64,000 bases of DNA from Spirosomataceae bacterium TFI 002 (lineage in GTDB: Bacteria; Bacteroidota; Bacteroidia; Cytophagales; Spirosomataceae), in assembly GCA_900230115.1 (NCBI GenBank), contig LT907983.1, forward strand, positions 5,316,774 to 5,380,773, in the 5' to 3' direction. Numbering within the stretch: the first letter of the stretch is position 1; each line of letters begins with the position of its first letter. The position numbers were made by a program, and so were the translations under genes. The notes beneath the pieces are model-generated. The model saw nothing but the letters and a program-made list of their open reading frames with translations. It was not told the origin of the DNA and ran no database searches. This document shows, piece by piece, positions 1 through 7,758 of the stretch.

Positions 1-242
1 AACTCTTTTACGAGGCTATTATTAATTTCTTTCCACATTTTTTTTCTCTCTTTATTTAATCAAAGTTAAGCATAAGAGCTTGGTAAAGAATTGTTTTGCG
101 ACTTTAATTGCTTGAAAAATTGAAGCTGCAAATTGGATTTTCCATTTATTTTAAAAATATCTTCGTCGAATTGCTTGACTTCTATCAAAACAACAAATAC
201 CTTTGCATTCGCTTTCAGAGAAATCTAAAGCACTTTACGACT

Positions 243-327
243 AGAGAGATGGCAGAGCGGTCGAATGCGGTGGTCTTGAAAACCATTGACTGTCAAAGGT
301 CCGGGGGTTCGAATCCCTCTCTCTCTG
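243..327 (+). tRNA. tRNA-Ser (anticodon TGA)
   Basis: An 85-nt class II tRNA. The acceptor arm AGAGAGA (243-249) pairs with TCTCTCT (320-326), followed by discriminator G327. The T-arm loop TTCGAAT is at 308-314. The anticodon loop CTTGAAA (275-281) carries TGA at 277-279 and is closed by GTGGT/ACCAT. The long variable arm fits serine. CCA is not encoded. Its last 22 nt plus CAA are repeated at 31406-31430, so the 3' end serves as the attachment site of the 31-kb island; the copy here is intact. Confidence 0.97.
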
Positions 328-330
328 CAA
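306..330 (+). other. attL (tRNA-embedded attachment repeat)
   Basis: A 25-bp sequence beginning GGTTCGAATCCC and ending CTCTGCAA, spanning the T loop to just past the end of tRNA-Ser. It is identical to 31406-31430. The base before each copy differs (G305 versus A31405), which sets the repeat edge. Confidence 0.88.
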
Positions 331-334
331 GTAC

Positions 335-377
335 AAAGCCTAACTACTTTATTACTAAAGAGTTAGGCTTTTTCTTT
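335..377 (+). terminator. Rho-independent terminator after tRNA-Ser
   Basis: AAAGCCTAACT (335-345) and AGTTAGGCTTT (361-371) form an 11-bp perfect stem with a 15-nt loop, followed by a T-rich tail. It lies inside the island's left end and would end tRNA transcription before the CRISPR region. Confidence 0.85.
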
Positions 378-773
378 TGTATCTTAGCCCGTATTTAGCC
401 CTGAATTCGAACTCGAAAAATTTACTTTGAAGTTTGTTCGGTATTGAACAGCTAAACATAAACAATCTATTTTTCTTCTTAGTCTTAGCTGTTTTCAGTT
501 GCGGTATTCTAAATCAATTTGACCCATTTAGTTTCTTTTTAGCTGCTCTCTAGGCTTTAATATCCAATTGCAAGCCATTTCATATCAAGACTAACTAAAC
601 CTCTCCTACCCCTTTGCGATTCAATGTCCTATAAATAAAAGGTAGTTCTGGTTTTAAAGTACAATATCCACTCAACAGCTTCTCAATGTTTGTAGAAGAG
701 GCATAGTTCGAAAATCGCTAAGCATATGTTTTGAATCCCTTGCCCTGAGCTTGGTCAATGGTTAATTCAAGTG
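378..773. other. Left-end non-coding region of the island
   Basis: No gene is supported here. It contains TAGCCC twice with an 11-bp period (385-390 and 396-401), matching a pair near the right end, so these may be recombinase arm sites. From 737 it holds the conserved trailer segment of array 1, starting CCCTTGCCCTGAGCTT. Confidence 0.5.
737..773. repeat. Array trailer element, copy 1
   Basis: Starts CCCTTGCCCTGAGCTTGG and leads straight into the degenerate terminal repeat of array 1. Related copies adjoin the degenerate ends of arrays 2 (2454-2491) and 3 (3805-3842). This copy is the most diverged and has lost the palindrome formed by CCCTGAGC and TCGAAGGG in the others. Confidence 0.7.
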
Positions 774-2004
774 AATTGCCAACGCGGTCTACTGATGGGG
801 TGGTTTGGAGAATGGCCTGACAGAGTCGTCGCCAACACACTATTTGTCCTAATTCAATGCTTACTGAAGGGGTGGTTTGGAGAAAACTTAAAAAACTAAA
901 ACAATGCCAACATCGTCCTAATTCAATGCTTACTGAAGGGGTGGTTTGGAGAATACTAATGATAAATTCGTAAAATATATCGTCCTAATTCAATGCTTAC
1001 TGAAGGGGTGGTTTGGAGTCCCTGTGGGCGTCGAGGGTGGCTTTAAAATGTCCTAATTCAATGCTTACTGAAGGGGTGGTTTGGAGGTGATGCAGCTGTT
1101 CTTACCGTCACTTGCGTCCTAATTCAATGCTTACTGAAGGGGTGGTTTGGAGACTTTTAAAAATCCTAATCTGTTACGTTTACTTATGTCCTAATTCAAT
1201 GCTTACTGAAGGGGTGGTTTGGAGTTTTTTGTAATCTCTATCTCATCTTGCACTGTCCTAATTCAATGCTTACTGAAGGGGTGGTTTGGAGTCCTTCACA
1301 AGAGGTAATCCTCCATCCGATTCGTCCTAATTCAATGCTTACTGAAGGGGTGGTTTGGAGAGCGGAAATTATTTCTGCTGGAGCACTGTCTCTACGTCCT
1401 AATTCAATGCTTACTGAAGGGGTGGTTTGGAGGTTACTGCACTTTCGCAAGAGACAATATCAGTGCTGTCCTAATTCAATGCTTACTGAAGGGGTGGTTT
1501 GGAGACTACATTCACGAAACTACAGAACACCTTATTAACAGCGTCCTAATTCAATGCTTACTGAAGGGGTGGTTTGGAGTATGGATAATCAAACTCAGAT
1601 TATATCTATGTCCTAATTCAATGCTTACTGAAGGGGTGGTTTGGAGAATGTTAGTAAAAGTGTTAATTACATTAATTCTGTCCTAATTCAATGCTTACTG
1701 AAGGGGTGGCTTGGAGTTGGAAAAAATCTTTAGGAAGTGTTTTATTAACGTCCTAATTCAATGCTTACTGAAGGGGTGGCTTGGAGTCATGATCAACGAC
1801 CCCTGCAAAACAGATACTCTGTTTCGTCCTAATTCAATGCTTACTGAAGGGGTGGCTTGGAGTTTCGTGCTCAGAGGAATGTCCTCTTGATATTTTGTCC
1901 TAATTCAATGCTTACTGAAGGGGTGGCTTGGAGAAAGAATAAAAAAATAATTAACACAAATGAAAGAGTCCTAATTCAATGCTTACTGAAGGGGTGGCTT
2001 GGAG
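774..2004 (-). CRISPR. CRISPR array 1 (17 repeats plus one degenerate)
   Basis: A 37-nt repeat, read on the plus strand from GTCCTAATTC to GGGGTGGTTTGGAG, occurs at 846, 915, 982, 1050, 1116, 1188, 1255, 1324, 1396, 1468, 1543, 1610, 1680, 1750, 1826, 1897 and 1968. A degenerate copy at 774-810 keeps only the right half. Spacers are about 29-39 nt and all differ. The five rightmost repeats carry GGTGGCTTGGAG in place of GGTGGTTTGGAG. The degenerate repeat at the left and the conserved AT-rich segment at the right (towards cas2) imply a leader on the right and leftward transcription, the same direction as the cas genes. Confidence 0.97.
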
Positions 2005-2079
2005 AGCATATTTTTACATTGTACTGATATACAGCATATTAAATAACATGAAACTGGGTGACACTTTTGCATTATATGA
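2005..2079 (-). promoter_or_regulatory. Putative CRISPR leader of array 1
   Basis: An AT-rich 75-bp segment between the last repeat of array 1 and the 3' end of cas2. It is clearly related to 3355-3421 at the same place in array 2, sharing for example AAACTGGGTGACACTT. Leader identity is inferred from position, conservation and the degenerate repeat at the opposite array end. I could not assign a confident promoter. Confidence 0.6.
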
Positions 2080-2367
2080 TCAAAAATCTTTTTCTCCTTT
2101 AAAATACGCCCAATCAATTGGCTTGTCTCCTATCTCAAAAATAGTATCGATTACGGGCTGATGTAAAGGTATACATATTACATTAAAATCACTTGCTTCA
2201 CTCCTTATTTTCTCTATCCGTATACTAATGTCCTTTAAGTTTTTTTCTGAAACCTCGCCTAAAAAAACTGAGTATTGAATACGCTGTAATTGTGCTTTCT
2301 CAAGCGTTTTCGCAACCTTGCTTCTTAGTCGGTCGTTTTCTATGTCGTAGCAAATCAAATAGAGCAT
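2080..2367 (-). CDS. cas2: Cas2, copy A
   Basis: A 95-aa protein, the usual Cas2 length. It opens with the Cas2 strand MLYLICYDIENDRLR, including the conserved metal-binding Asp (residue 8), and has the family's RIQYSVFLGE segment. Cas2 dimers bridge two Cas1 dimers during spacer integration. The gene lies between arrays 1 and 2, read leftward. Its ATG begins one base after the stop of a short remnant that is probably the end of cas1. It is nearly identical to copy B (3422-3718), differing at a few residues (C6/S6, S16/T16, K82/Q82) and in the last codons. With no intact cas1 in the window it may be idle or depend on Cas1 from elsewhere. Confidence 0.93.
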   Translation of the reverse strand: MLYLICYDIENDRLRSKVAKTLEKAQLQRIQYSVFLGEVSEKNLKDISIRIEKIRSEASDFNVICIPLHQPVIDTIFEIGDKPIDWAYFKGEKDF

Positions 2368-2368
2368 A

Positions 2369-2446
2369 TCAAAATTGTGCTTTTAAGTTTTCTATGGCAA
2401 TACGTATGTGCTCTCTTGCAGATGCCTCGATAAATACAGCACAAGT
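2369..2446 (-). pseudogene. 3' remnant of a gene upstream of cas2 (probably cas1), copy A
   Basis: Directly before cas2 an open frame encodes TCAVFIEASAREHIRIAI followed by seven more residues and TGA, one base before the cas2 ATG. An in-frame stop at 2447-2449 and the trailer element cut it off upstream. The tight coupling to cas2 and the helical, charged tail suggest the C-terminus of Cas1 or of an RT-Cas1 fusion. That identity is an inference from context, as the segment is too short to prove. Confidence 0.5.
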
Positions 2447-2453
2447 TTAGACA

Positions 2454-2491
2454 CCCTTGCCCTGAGCTTTGTCGAAGGGTAATTTTAACTT
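2454..2491. repeat. Array trailer element with palindrome, copy 2
   Basis: Contains CCCTGAGCTTTGTCGAAGGG, an imperfect palindrome resembling a REP-like motif, then TAATTTTAACTTGAAGG running into the degenerate first repeat of array 2. Almost identical to 3805-3842. Confidence 0.75.
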
Positions 2492-3354
2492 GAAGGCAAG
2501 CCCCGGCTACAGAAGGGGTGGTTTGGAGAACATTAAATATGATTAAACTCTATGACTTCGTCCTAATTCAATGCTTACTGAAGGGGTGGTTTGGAGAAAG
2601 AAATGAAACTACACAAAGTAAACACCTGCGTCCTAATTCAATGCTTACTGAAGGGGTGGTTTGGAGTTCAGGAGAATCAGATCACTAAACATTTGCGTCC
2701 TAATTCAATGCTTACTGAAGGGGTGGTTTGGAGTTGAAAGTAGAGAGGTTTTCGGTTTGGATGTCCTAATTCAATGCTTACTGAAGGGGTGGTTTGGAGT
2801 AAACGGGTGCAATCGCCCCGCTAAAATGAAGATGTCCTAATTCAATGCTTACTGAAGGGGTGGTTTGGAGAAGTGAGACTACGGCTGTTAAAAGAGTAGA
2901 AGCGTCCTAATTCAATGCTTACTGAAGGGGTGGTTTGGAGATACAATTAAATAACAAAATATTAATTTCTTATGTCCTAATTCAATGCTTACTGAAGGGG
3001 TGGTTTGGAGATCATTCATCTATCATTGGAGATGAAATGTATTTCGTCCTAATTCAATGCTTACTGAAGGGGTGGTTTGGAGAGTAAAATCTATTATGTG
3101 TCTGGGGATAGCGTCCTAATTCAATGCTTACTGAAGGGGTGGTTTGGAGTATATCTGAATCAGATGCTAAGATATATATGTCCTAATTCAATGCTTACTG
3201 AAGGGGTGGTTTGGAGAGTTCAATTATCTAATATTTTAACGGACAGCGTCCTAATTCAATGCTTACTGAAGGGGTGGTTTGGAGGCGAGAAGATGCACAA
3301 AACTAAAAAGTGGAATTGTCCTAATTCAATGCTTACTGAAGGGGTGGTTTGGAG
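2492..3354 (-). CRISPR. CRISPR array 2 (12 repeats plus one degenerate)
   Basis: Same 37-nt repeat as array 1, at 2560, 2630, 2697, 2763, 2834, 2904, 2974, 3046, 3113, 3180, 3248 and 3318. A degenerate copy at 2492-2528 keeps only the GAAGGGGTGGTTTGGAG end. Spacers are about 29-35 nt. Repeats are otherwise uniform. The degenerate end is on the left and the leader-like segment (3355-3421) and cas2 copy B are on the right, so transcription is predicted leftward. Confidence 0.97.
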
Positions 3355-3421
3355 ATCATATTTTTGCAATGTGCTAAATAACAGCTTATTACATAACATA
3401 AAACTGGGTGACACTTCTGCA
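3355..3421 (-). promoter_or_regulatory. Putative CRISPR leader of array 2
   Basis: A 67-bp AT-rich segment between the last repeat of array 2 and cas2 copy B. It is homologous to 2005-2079, sharing CATATTTTT, ACATAAC-like and AAACTGGGTGACACTT blocks in the same order. The role as leader is inferred. Confidence 0.6.
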
Positions 3422-3718
3422 TTATATGATCAAAAAATCTTTTTCTCCTTTAAAATACGCCCAATCAATTGGCTGATCTCCTATTTCAAAAATAGTATCG
3501 ATTACGGGCTGATGTAAAGGTATGCATATTACATTAAAATCACTTGCTTCACTCCTTATTTTCTCTATCCGTATACTAATGTCCTTTAAGTTTTTTTCTG
3601 AAACCTCGCCTAAAAAAACTGAGTATTGAATACGCTGTAATTGTGCTTTCTCAAGCGTTTTCGCAACCTTGGTTCTTAGTCGGTCATTTTCAATGTCGTA
3701 ACTAATCAAATAGAGCAT
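3422..3718 (-). CDS. cas2: Cas2, copy B
   Basis: A 98-aa Cas2 almost identical to copy A, opening MLYLISYDIENDRLRTK with Asp8 conserved, and ending three residues later because of a small change at the 3' end. The surrounding order (cas1-like tail, cas2, leader, array, trailer) is the same as for copy A, so this whole unit was duplicated in tandem. Both copies remain open, so the duplication is recent or both are under selection. Confidence 0.93.
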   Translation of the reverse strand: MLYLISYDIENDRLRTKVAKTLEKAQLQRIQYSVFLGEVSEKNLKDISIRIEKIRSEASDFNVICIPLHQPVIDTIFEIGDQPIDWAYFKGEKDFLII

Positions 3719-3719
3719 A

Positions 3720-3797
3720 TCAAAATTGTGCTTTTAAGTTTTCTATAGCAATACGTATGTGCTCTCTTGCAGATGCCTCGATAAATACAGCACAGGT
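3720..3797 (-). pseudogene. 3' remnant of a gene upstream of cas2 (probably cas1), copy B
   Basis: The same 26-codon tail as at 2369-2446, with the same encoded peptide and one or two base changes (GGT for AGT at its upstream edge). It stops one base before the ATG of cas2 copy B. Upstream it breaks off at the same place (in-frame stop at 3798-3800), so the truncation happened before the unit was duplicated. Confidence 0.5.
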
Positions 3798-3804
3798 TTA
3801 GACA

Positions 3805-3842
3805 CCCTTGCCCTGAGCTTTGTCGAAGGGTAATTTTAACTT
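3805..3842. repeat. Array trailer element with palindrome, copy 3
   Basis: CCCTTGCCCTGAGCTTTG continues with TCGAAGGGTAATTTTAAC into the degenerate left end of array 3, matching 2454-2491 almost base for base. It marks the left border of a duplicated unit. Confidence 0.75.
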
Positions 3843-6808
3843 GAAGGCAAGCCCTGCCTACTGAAGGGGTGGTTTGGAGAATAACGGTTTGGTGACTTAT
3901 GATTTCACTATTGTCCTAATTCAATGCTTACTGAAGGGGTGGTTTGGTATTTTTTTCGTGGGTTGCCGCTCGCCCAAATAGGTCCTAATTCAATGCTCAT
4001 TGAAGGGGTGGTTTGAAGTTATTGACAATTCCGCTCGACGTAAGATTGTCGTCCCAATTCAACTTAAAGGCATGCCCCGGCTACTGAAGGGGTAGTTTGG
4101 AGTGCATGGTGATACCTGTATTGGTTATTGCTCCGTCCTAATTCAATGCTTACTGAAGGGGTGGTTTGGAGTTTTGTTTGAAGGCGATGTTCTTGATGTA
4201 TGTCGTCCTAATTCAATGCTTACTGAAGGGGTGGTTTGGAGCAAAAGCTGATGTGTGTCAGGATGACGCTAACGTCCTAATTCAATGCTTACTGAAGGGG
4301 TGGTTTGGAGAAAAGAGATATTATCAAATTCTGATTTTGAAGGTCCTAATTCAATGCTTACTGAAGGGGTGGTTTGGAGCGACAGTAGATGGTAAGTTAT
4401 ATTTTAGCTTCGTCCTAATTCAATGCTTACTGAAGGGGTGGTTTGGAGGTATCCTTCGTGGAGTTTGACTACGGCAATAATAGTCCTAATTCAATGCTTA
4501 CTGAAGGGGTGGTTTGGAGGCGAGACAAATTCACTCCGAACTGGAAGATGTCCTAATTCAATGCTTACTGAAGGGGTGGTTTGGAGGCGAGACAAATTCA
4601 CTCCGAACTGGAAGATGTCCTAATTCAATGCTTACTGAAGGGGTGGTTTGGAGATATAAAAAAGTTACGCCTCGATTTTGGCCGTCCTAATTCAATGCTT
4701 ACAGAAGGGGTGGTTTGGAGTCCAATTATGCGGCAAAGGCTCCTTTTCAGACGTCCTAATTCAATGCTTACTGAAGGGGTGGTTTGGAGTCTTATCAAAT
4801 TGGCGACGATCGCCATCATGAACGTCCTAATTCAATGCTTACTGAAGGGGTGGTTTGGAGGAAAAGGTGAGAAAACAGTTGCTATTAAGGTAGGTCCTAA
4901 TTCAATGCTTACTGAAGGGGTGGTTTGGAGAAATTAGTATATCAACCAAATGCATATTTTGGCGTCCTAATTCAATGCTTACTGAAGGGGTGGTTTGGAG
5001 ACAAGAAAGAGACTTTTAAGCCTGAGAAAAAGTCCTAATTCAATGCTTACTGAAGGGGTGGTTTGGAGTTAAACTATCCAATTCAGGCAGTTTTACAAAT
5101 GGGTCCTAATTCAATGCTTACTGAAGGGGTGGTTTGGAGTTATTATTAGATGCTGGATTGGTAATTTATGTCCTAATTCAATGCTTTCTGAAGGGGTGGT
5201 TTGGAGAAACAACGGAACCTTAGCAAAAGGTACTTGTCCTAATTCAATGCTTTCTGAAGGGGTGGTTTGGAGTTGAATGCTATAAAGAAATCCTCAATCG
5301 GAGAAATGTCCTAATTCAATGCTTTCTGAAGGGGTGGTTTGGAGTGAGAGTAGCGGATATCTACTAACTCGTTTTTGTCCTAATTCAATGCTTTCTGAAG
5401 GGGTGGTTTGGAGTAAAGAATTTTGTAAAGATGAAAAAGTCTTTGTCCTAATTCAATGCTTTCTGAAGGGGTGGTTTGGAGAAGGAGCACCAGCTATAAT
5501 TACCCTAACAATTATGTCCTAATTCAATGCTTTCTGAAGGGGTGGTTTGGAGGAAACAGAGCGGTGGGCGGGCTCATGATAAGTCCTAATTCAATGCTTT
5601 CTGAAGGGGTGGTTTGGAGACTACAGGTGGGGCGACCGGTTGTTGAAGCGTCCTAATTCAATGCTTACTGAAGGGGTGGTTTGGAGTTTTTTGGAATACA
5701 AAGGAGAGATAGCCTTTGATGTCCTAATTCAATGCTTACTGAAGGGGTGGTTTGGAGATTAGGGCGGGAGTTGTTTATTATACGAGTGATAGGTCCTAAT
5801 TCAATGCTTACTGAAGGGGTGGTTTGGAGGTAAGAACTGTTGATGAGGAGTACGCAACCATTCAGTCCTAATTCAATGCTTACTGAAGGGGTGGTTTGGA
5901 GTTAAACAAAAAAGTTATGGAAAATAAATTTACTCGTCCTAATTCAATGCTTACTGAAGGGGTGGTTTGGAGCTCGCATTGGTGGGTGGATTCGGACTGC
6001 AGCACATTTGTCCTAATTCAATGCTTACTGAAGGGGTGGTTTGGAGCACTGGATTCAAAACTGAGAACTATTGTATTGAGGTCCTAATTCAATGCTTACT
6101 GAAGGGGTGGTTTGGAGTGGAGACTTAAACATTAAAACAATTTCAACCATGTCCTAATTCAATGCTTACTGAAGGGGTGGTTTGGAGGCGGGATTTGATA
6201 TGGAGGCTATGGATTTTTTCGTCCTAATTCAATGCTTACTGAAGGGGTGGTTTGGAGTAGTATTGCTCTTCGTATTTTGGGGAGATATCGTCCTAATTCA
6301 ATGCTTACTGAAGGGGTGGTTTGGAGTGACACAAAGAATTAAAAACGCAATTGATCTGTCCTAATTCAATGCTTACTGAAGGGGTGGTTTGGAGATCGTT
6401 GGAACAAGACTTAACGGATGCCATTTACGTCCTAATTCAATGCTTACTGAAGGGGTGGTTTGGAGTAAAAAAGTAACACCAAGATTTTGGCCACGGGAGT
6501 CCTAATTCAATGCTTACTGAAGGGGTGGTTTGGAGTCAAAGGAGGGTTGGGAAACCAAAGCTAACTTGTCCTAATTCAATGCTTACTGAAGGGGTGGTTT
6601 GGAGAAATGACAGCAAACAATTCGGCGATCCAATGTCCTAATTCAATGCTTACTGAAGGGGTGGTTTGGAGATTTTTTTAAAATGAATAATTTTTTAGTG
6701 GCGTCCTAATTCAATGCTTACTGAAGGGGTGGTTTGGAGAGTCAAAAATTATGACACCTTTGCCGCAACTCGTCCTAATTCAATGCTTACTGAAGGGGTG
6801 GTTTGGAG
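3843..6808 (-). CRISPR. CRISPR array 3 (39 good repeats plus four degenerate), fused to a broken RT gene
   Basis: The same 37-nt repeat runs from 4135 to 6808 in 39 near-perfect copies spaced 66-74 bp apart, the last at 6772-6808. At the left are decayed copies at 3843-3879, 3913-3949, 3982-4018 and 4066-4102. Seven repeats in the middle (5170, 5236, 5308, 5377, 5445, 5516, 5583) read GCTTTCTGAAG in place of GCTTACTGAAG. The repeat at 4684 has ACAGAAGG. One spacer occurs twice (4520-4549 and 4587-4616). No leader adjoins the right end: the last repeat continues directly into reverse-transcriptase coding sequence. The array therefore lies downstream of the cas operon in the same orientation and could be transcribed by readthrough. 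Confidence 0.96.
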
Positions 6809-7069
6809 AGCATCGGACCTTATGGTATGATATACAGCCTGGAGATAATCAGACACTACATCTTGGAGATTTTGGAGATCGTCAATTGGATCTTCTATGA
6901 GTGTTTGACCACCATTTTGTTTTGGCACGTAGAATTCATTGTACCTTTTATTGGCAAGTATATCTTCAAACTTTTCAGCATTGATTTGGACAAAAGGCAA
7001 AAGGTCACAGAAGGTCTCTATTGCAAGAAACCTTTCAGCAAGAAAGGTGATTTCGAAGGTATTTCGCAT
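6809..7069 (-). pseudogene. Reverse transcriptase, N-terminal fragment truncated by CRISPR array 3
   Basis: From ATG 7069 the frame encodes 87 residues, including the fingers signature of group II-like and CRISPR-associated RTs: YNEFYVPKQNGGQTLIEDP, then LQNLQDVVSDYLQAVYH and IRSDA. The catalytic YxDD part is missing, because after SDA the frame enters the first CRISPR repeat (encoding LQTTPSVSIELG). RT genes next to type III cas1 allow spacers to be acquired from RNA. Its place right after cas6 (47 bp) and the cas1-like tails before cas2 suggest an original cas6, RT(-cas1), cas2 order. The fragment should be inactive. Confidence 0.75.
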
Positions 7070-7116
7070 TGTATTTTCTTTAAAACACCCCCTTATAACC
7101 CAATACGTCAAAGAAC

Positions 7117-7758
7117 TCACATGGGGAGTGTGATGCCGTGGCCTTTGGCTTTGCACTTCCCAATTCCCACGCTCGATGGTAGGAGTAAGTCGGTAAAAAA
7201 GATAATATTGAATCCCAGAAAACGGACATCATTGCCCGATAAGTTCACAATGACTTTTGCTGGCACGCCCTTTACGGAGTGCAGAACGCAAGCGAAATCG
7301 TTATTTTTGATGTCAAAACCGAGGCTTTGGTAAAAATTTGCCAAGTGGCCTTTGAGTACATGTTCTAGTAGTTCCATCCGCTTGACATGCGAAATTTCGT
7401 TTTTCCAGCGTTTATAATTATCCTCATTGAAAGGCAAAAACGAAGGGCATTTGTACTTAAGTAAGTGAACGTTTTTGCCAGGTTCAAAATCCTCAAATAC
7501 CACCGTAGGGCTTGAGAAAGAGCTGGTTAATTCATCAATAATTTCTTCGAGGGCATCAATCCCTTCGTCAATCGCCCATATTGCCGGCTTGCCTGCAATA
7601 TTACGGTACTGAACCAGTGGATAATCCATTTCGTCTTCTCCGTGCTTATGCAAGATTGGATTCGCCCAATTATTACATTTGTTTACCACTCGACGCAGCT
7701 CTTCTGGCTCTATGGTTTTTGCTTTAGGAAAACGGATGGATGCTGTGCGATGGGTCAT
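7117..7758 (-). CDS. cas6: Cas6-family crRNA-processing endoribonuclease
   Basis: A 213-aa protein. Residues 8-80 (IRFPKAK, LRRVVNKC, LHKHGED, YPLVQYR, INEG-like AIDEG) resemble the Cas6b N-terminal domain. The C-terminus ends in a glycine-rich loop GIGKCKAKGHG, the classic Cas6/RAMP G-loop, within LPSSVGIGKCKAKGHGITLP. Cas6 cuts the repeat RNA to release crRNAs with a short 5' handle. It overlaps the upstream membrane-protein gene by 4 bp and is the last intact gene of the type III operon; the broken RT gene follows. Family assignment is good; catalytic residues were not pinned down. Confidence 0.85.
   Translation of the reverse strand: MTHRTASIRFPKAKTIEPEELRRVVNKCNNWANPILHKHGEDEMDYPLVQYRNIAGKPAIWAIDEGIDALEEIIDELTSSFSSPTVVFEDFEPGKNVHLLKYKCPSFLPFNEDNYKRWKNEISHVKRMELLEHVLKGHLANFYQSLGFDIKNNDFACVLHSVKGVPAKVIVNLSGNDVRFLGFNIIFFTDLLLPSSVGIGKCKAKGHGITLPM

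Noticed and set aside
108-398. A 96-codon frame overlapping tRNA-Ser
   Set aside because: It covers the whole tRNA and has no protein-like features.
3077-3517. Open frames through CRISPR arrays (also at 1248, 4166, 4423, 4581, 5319, 5456, 5896 and 6182)
   Set aside because: The repeat lacks stops in some frames, so frames run across repeats and spacers. Their peptides are the repeat translated again and again.
7070-7156. Upstream start of the RT fragment
   Set aside because: It lies within the end of cas6 and encodes no RT-like sequence; ATG 7069 fits better.
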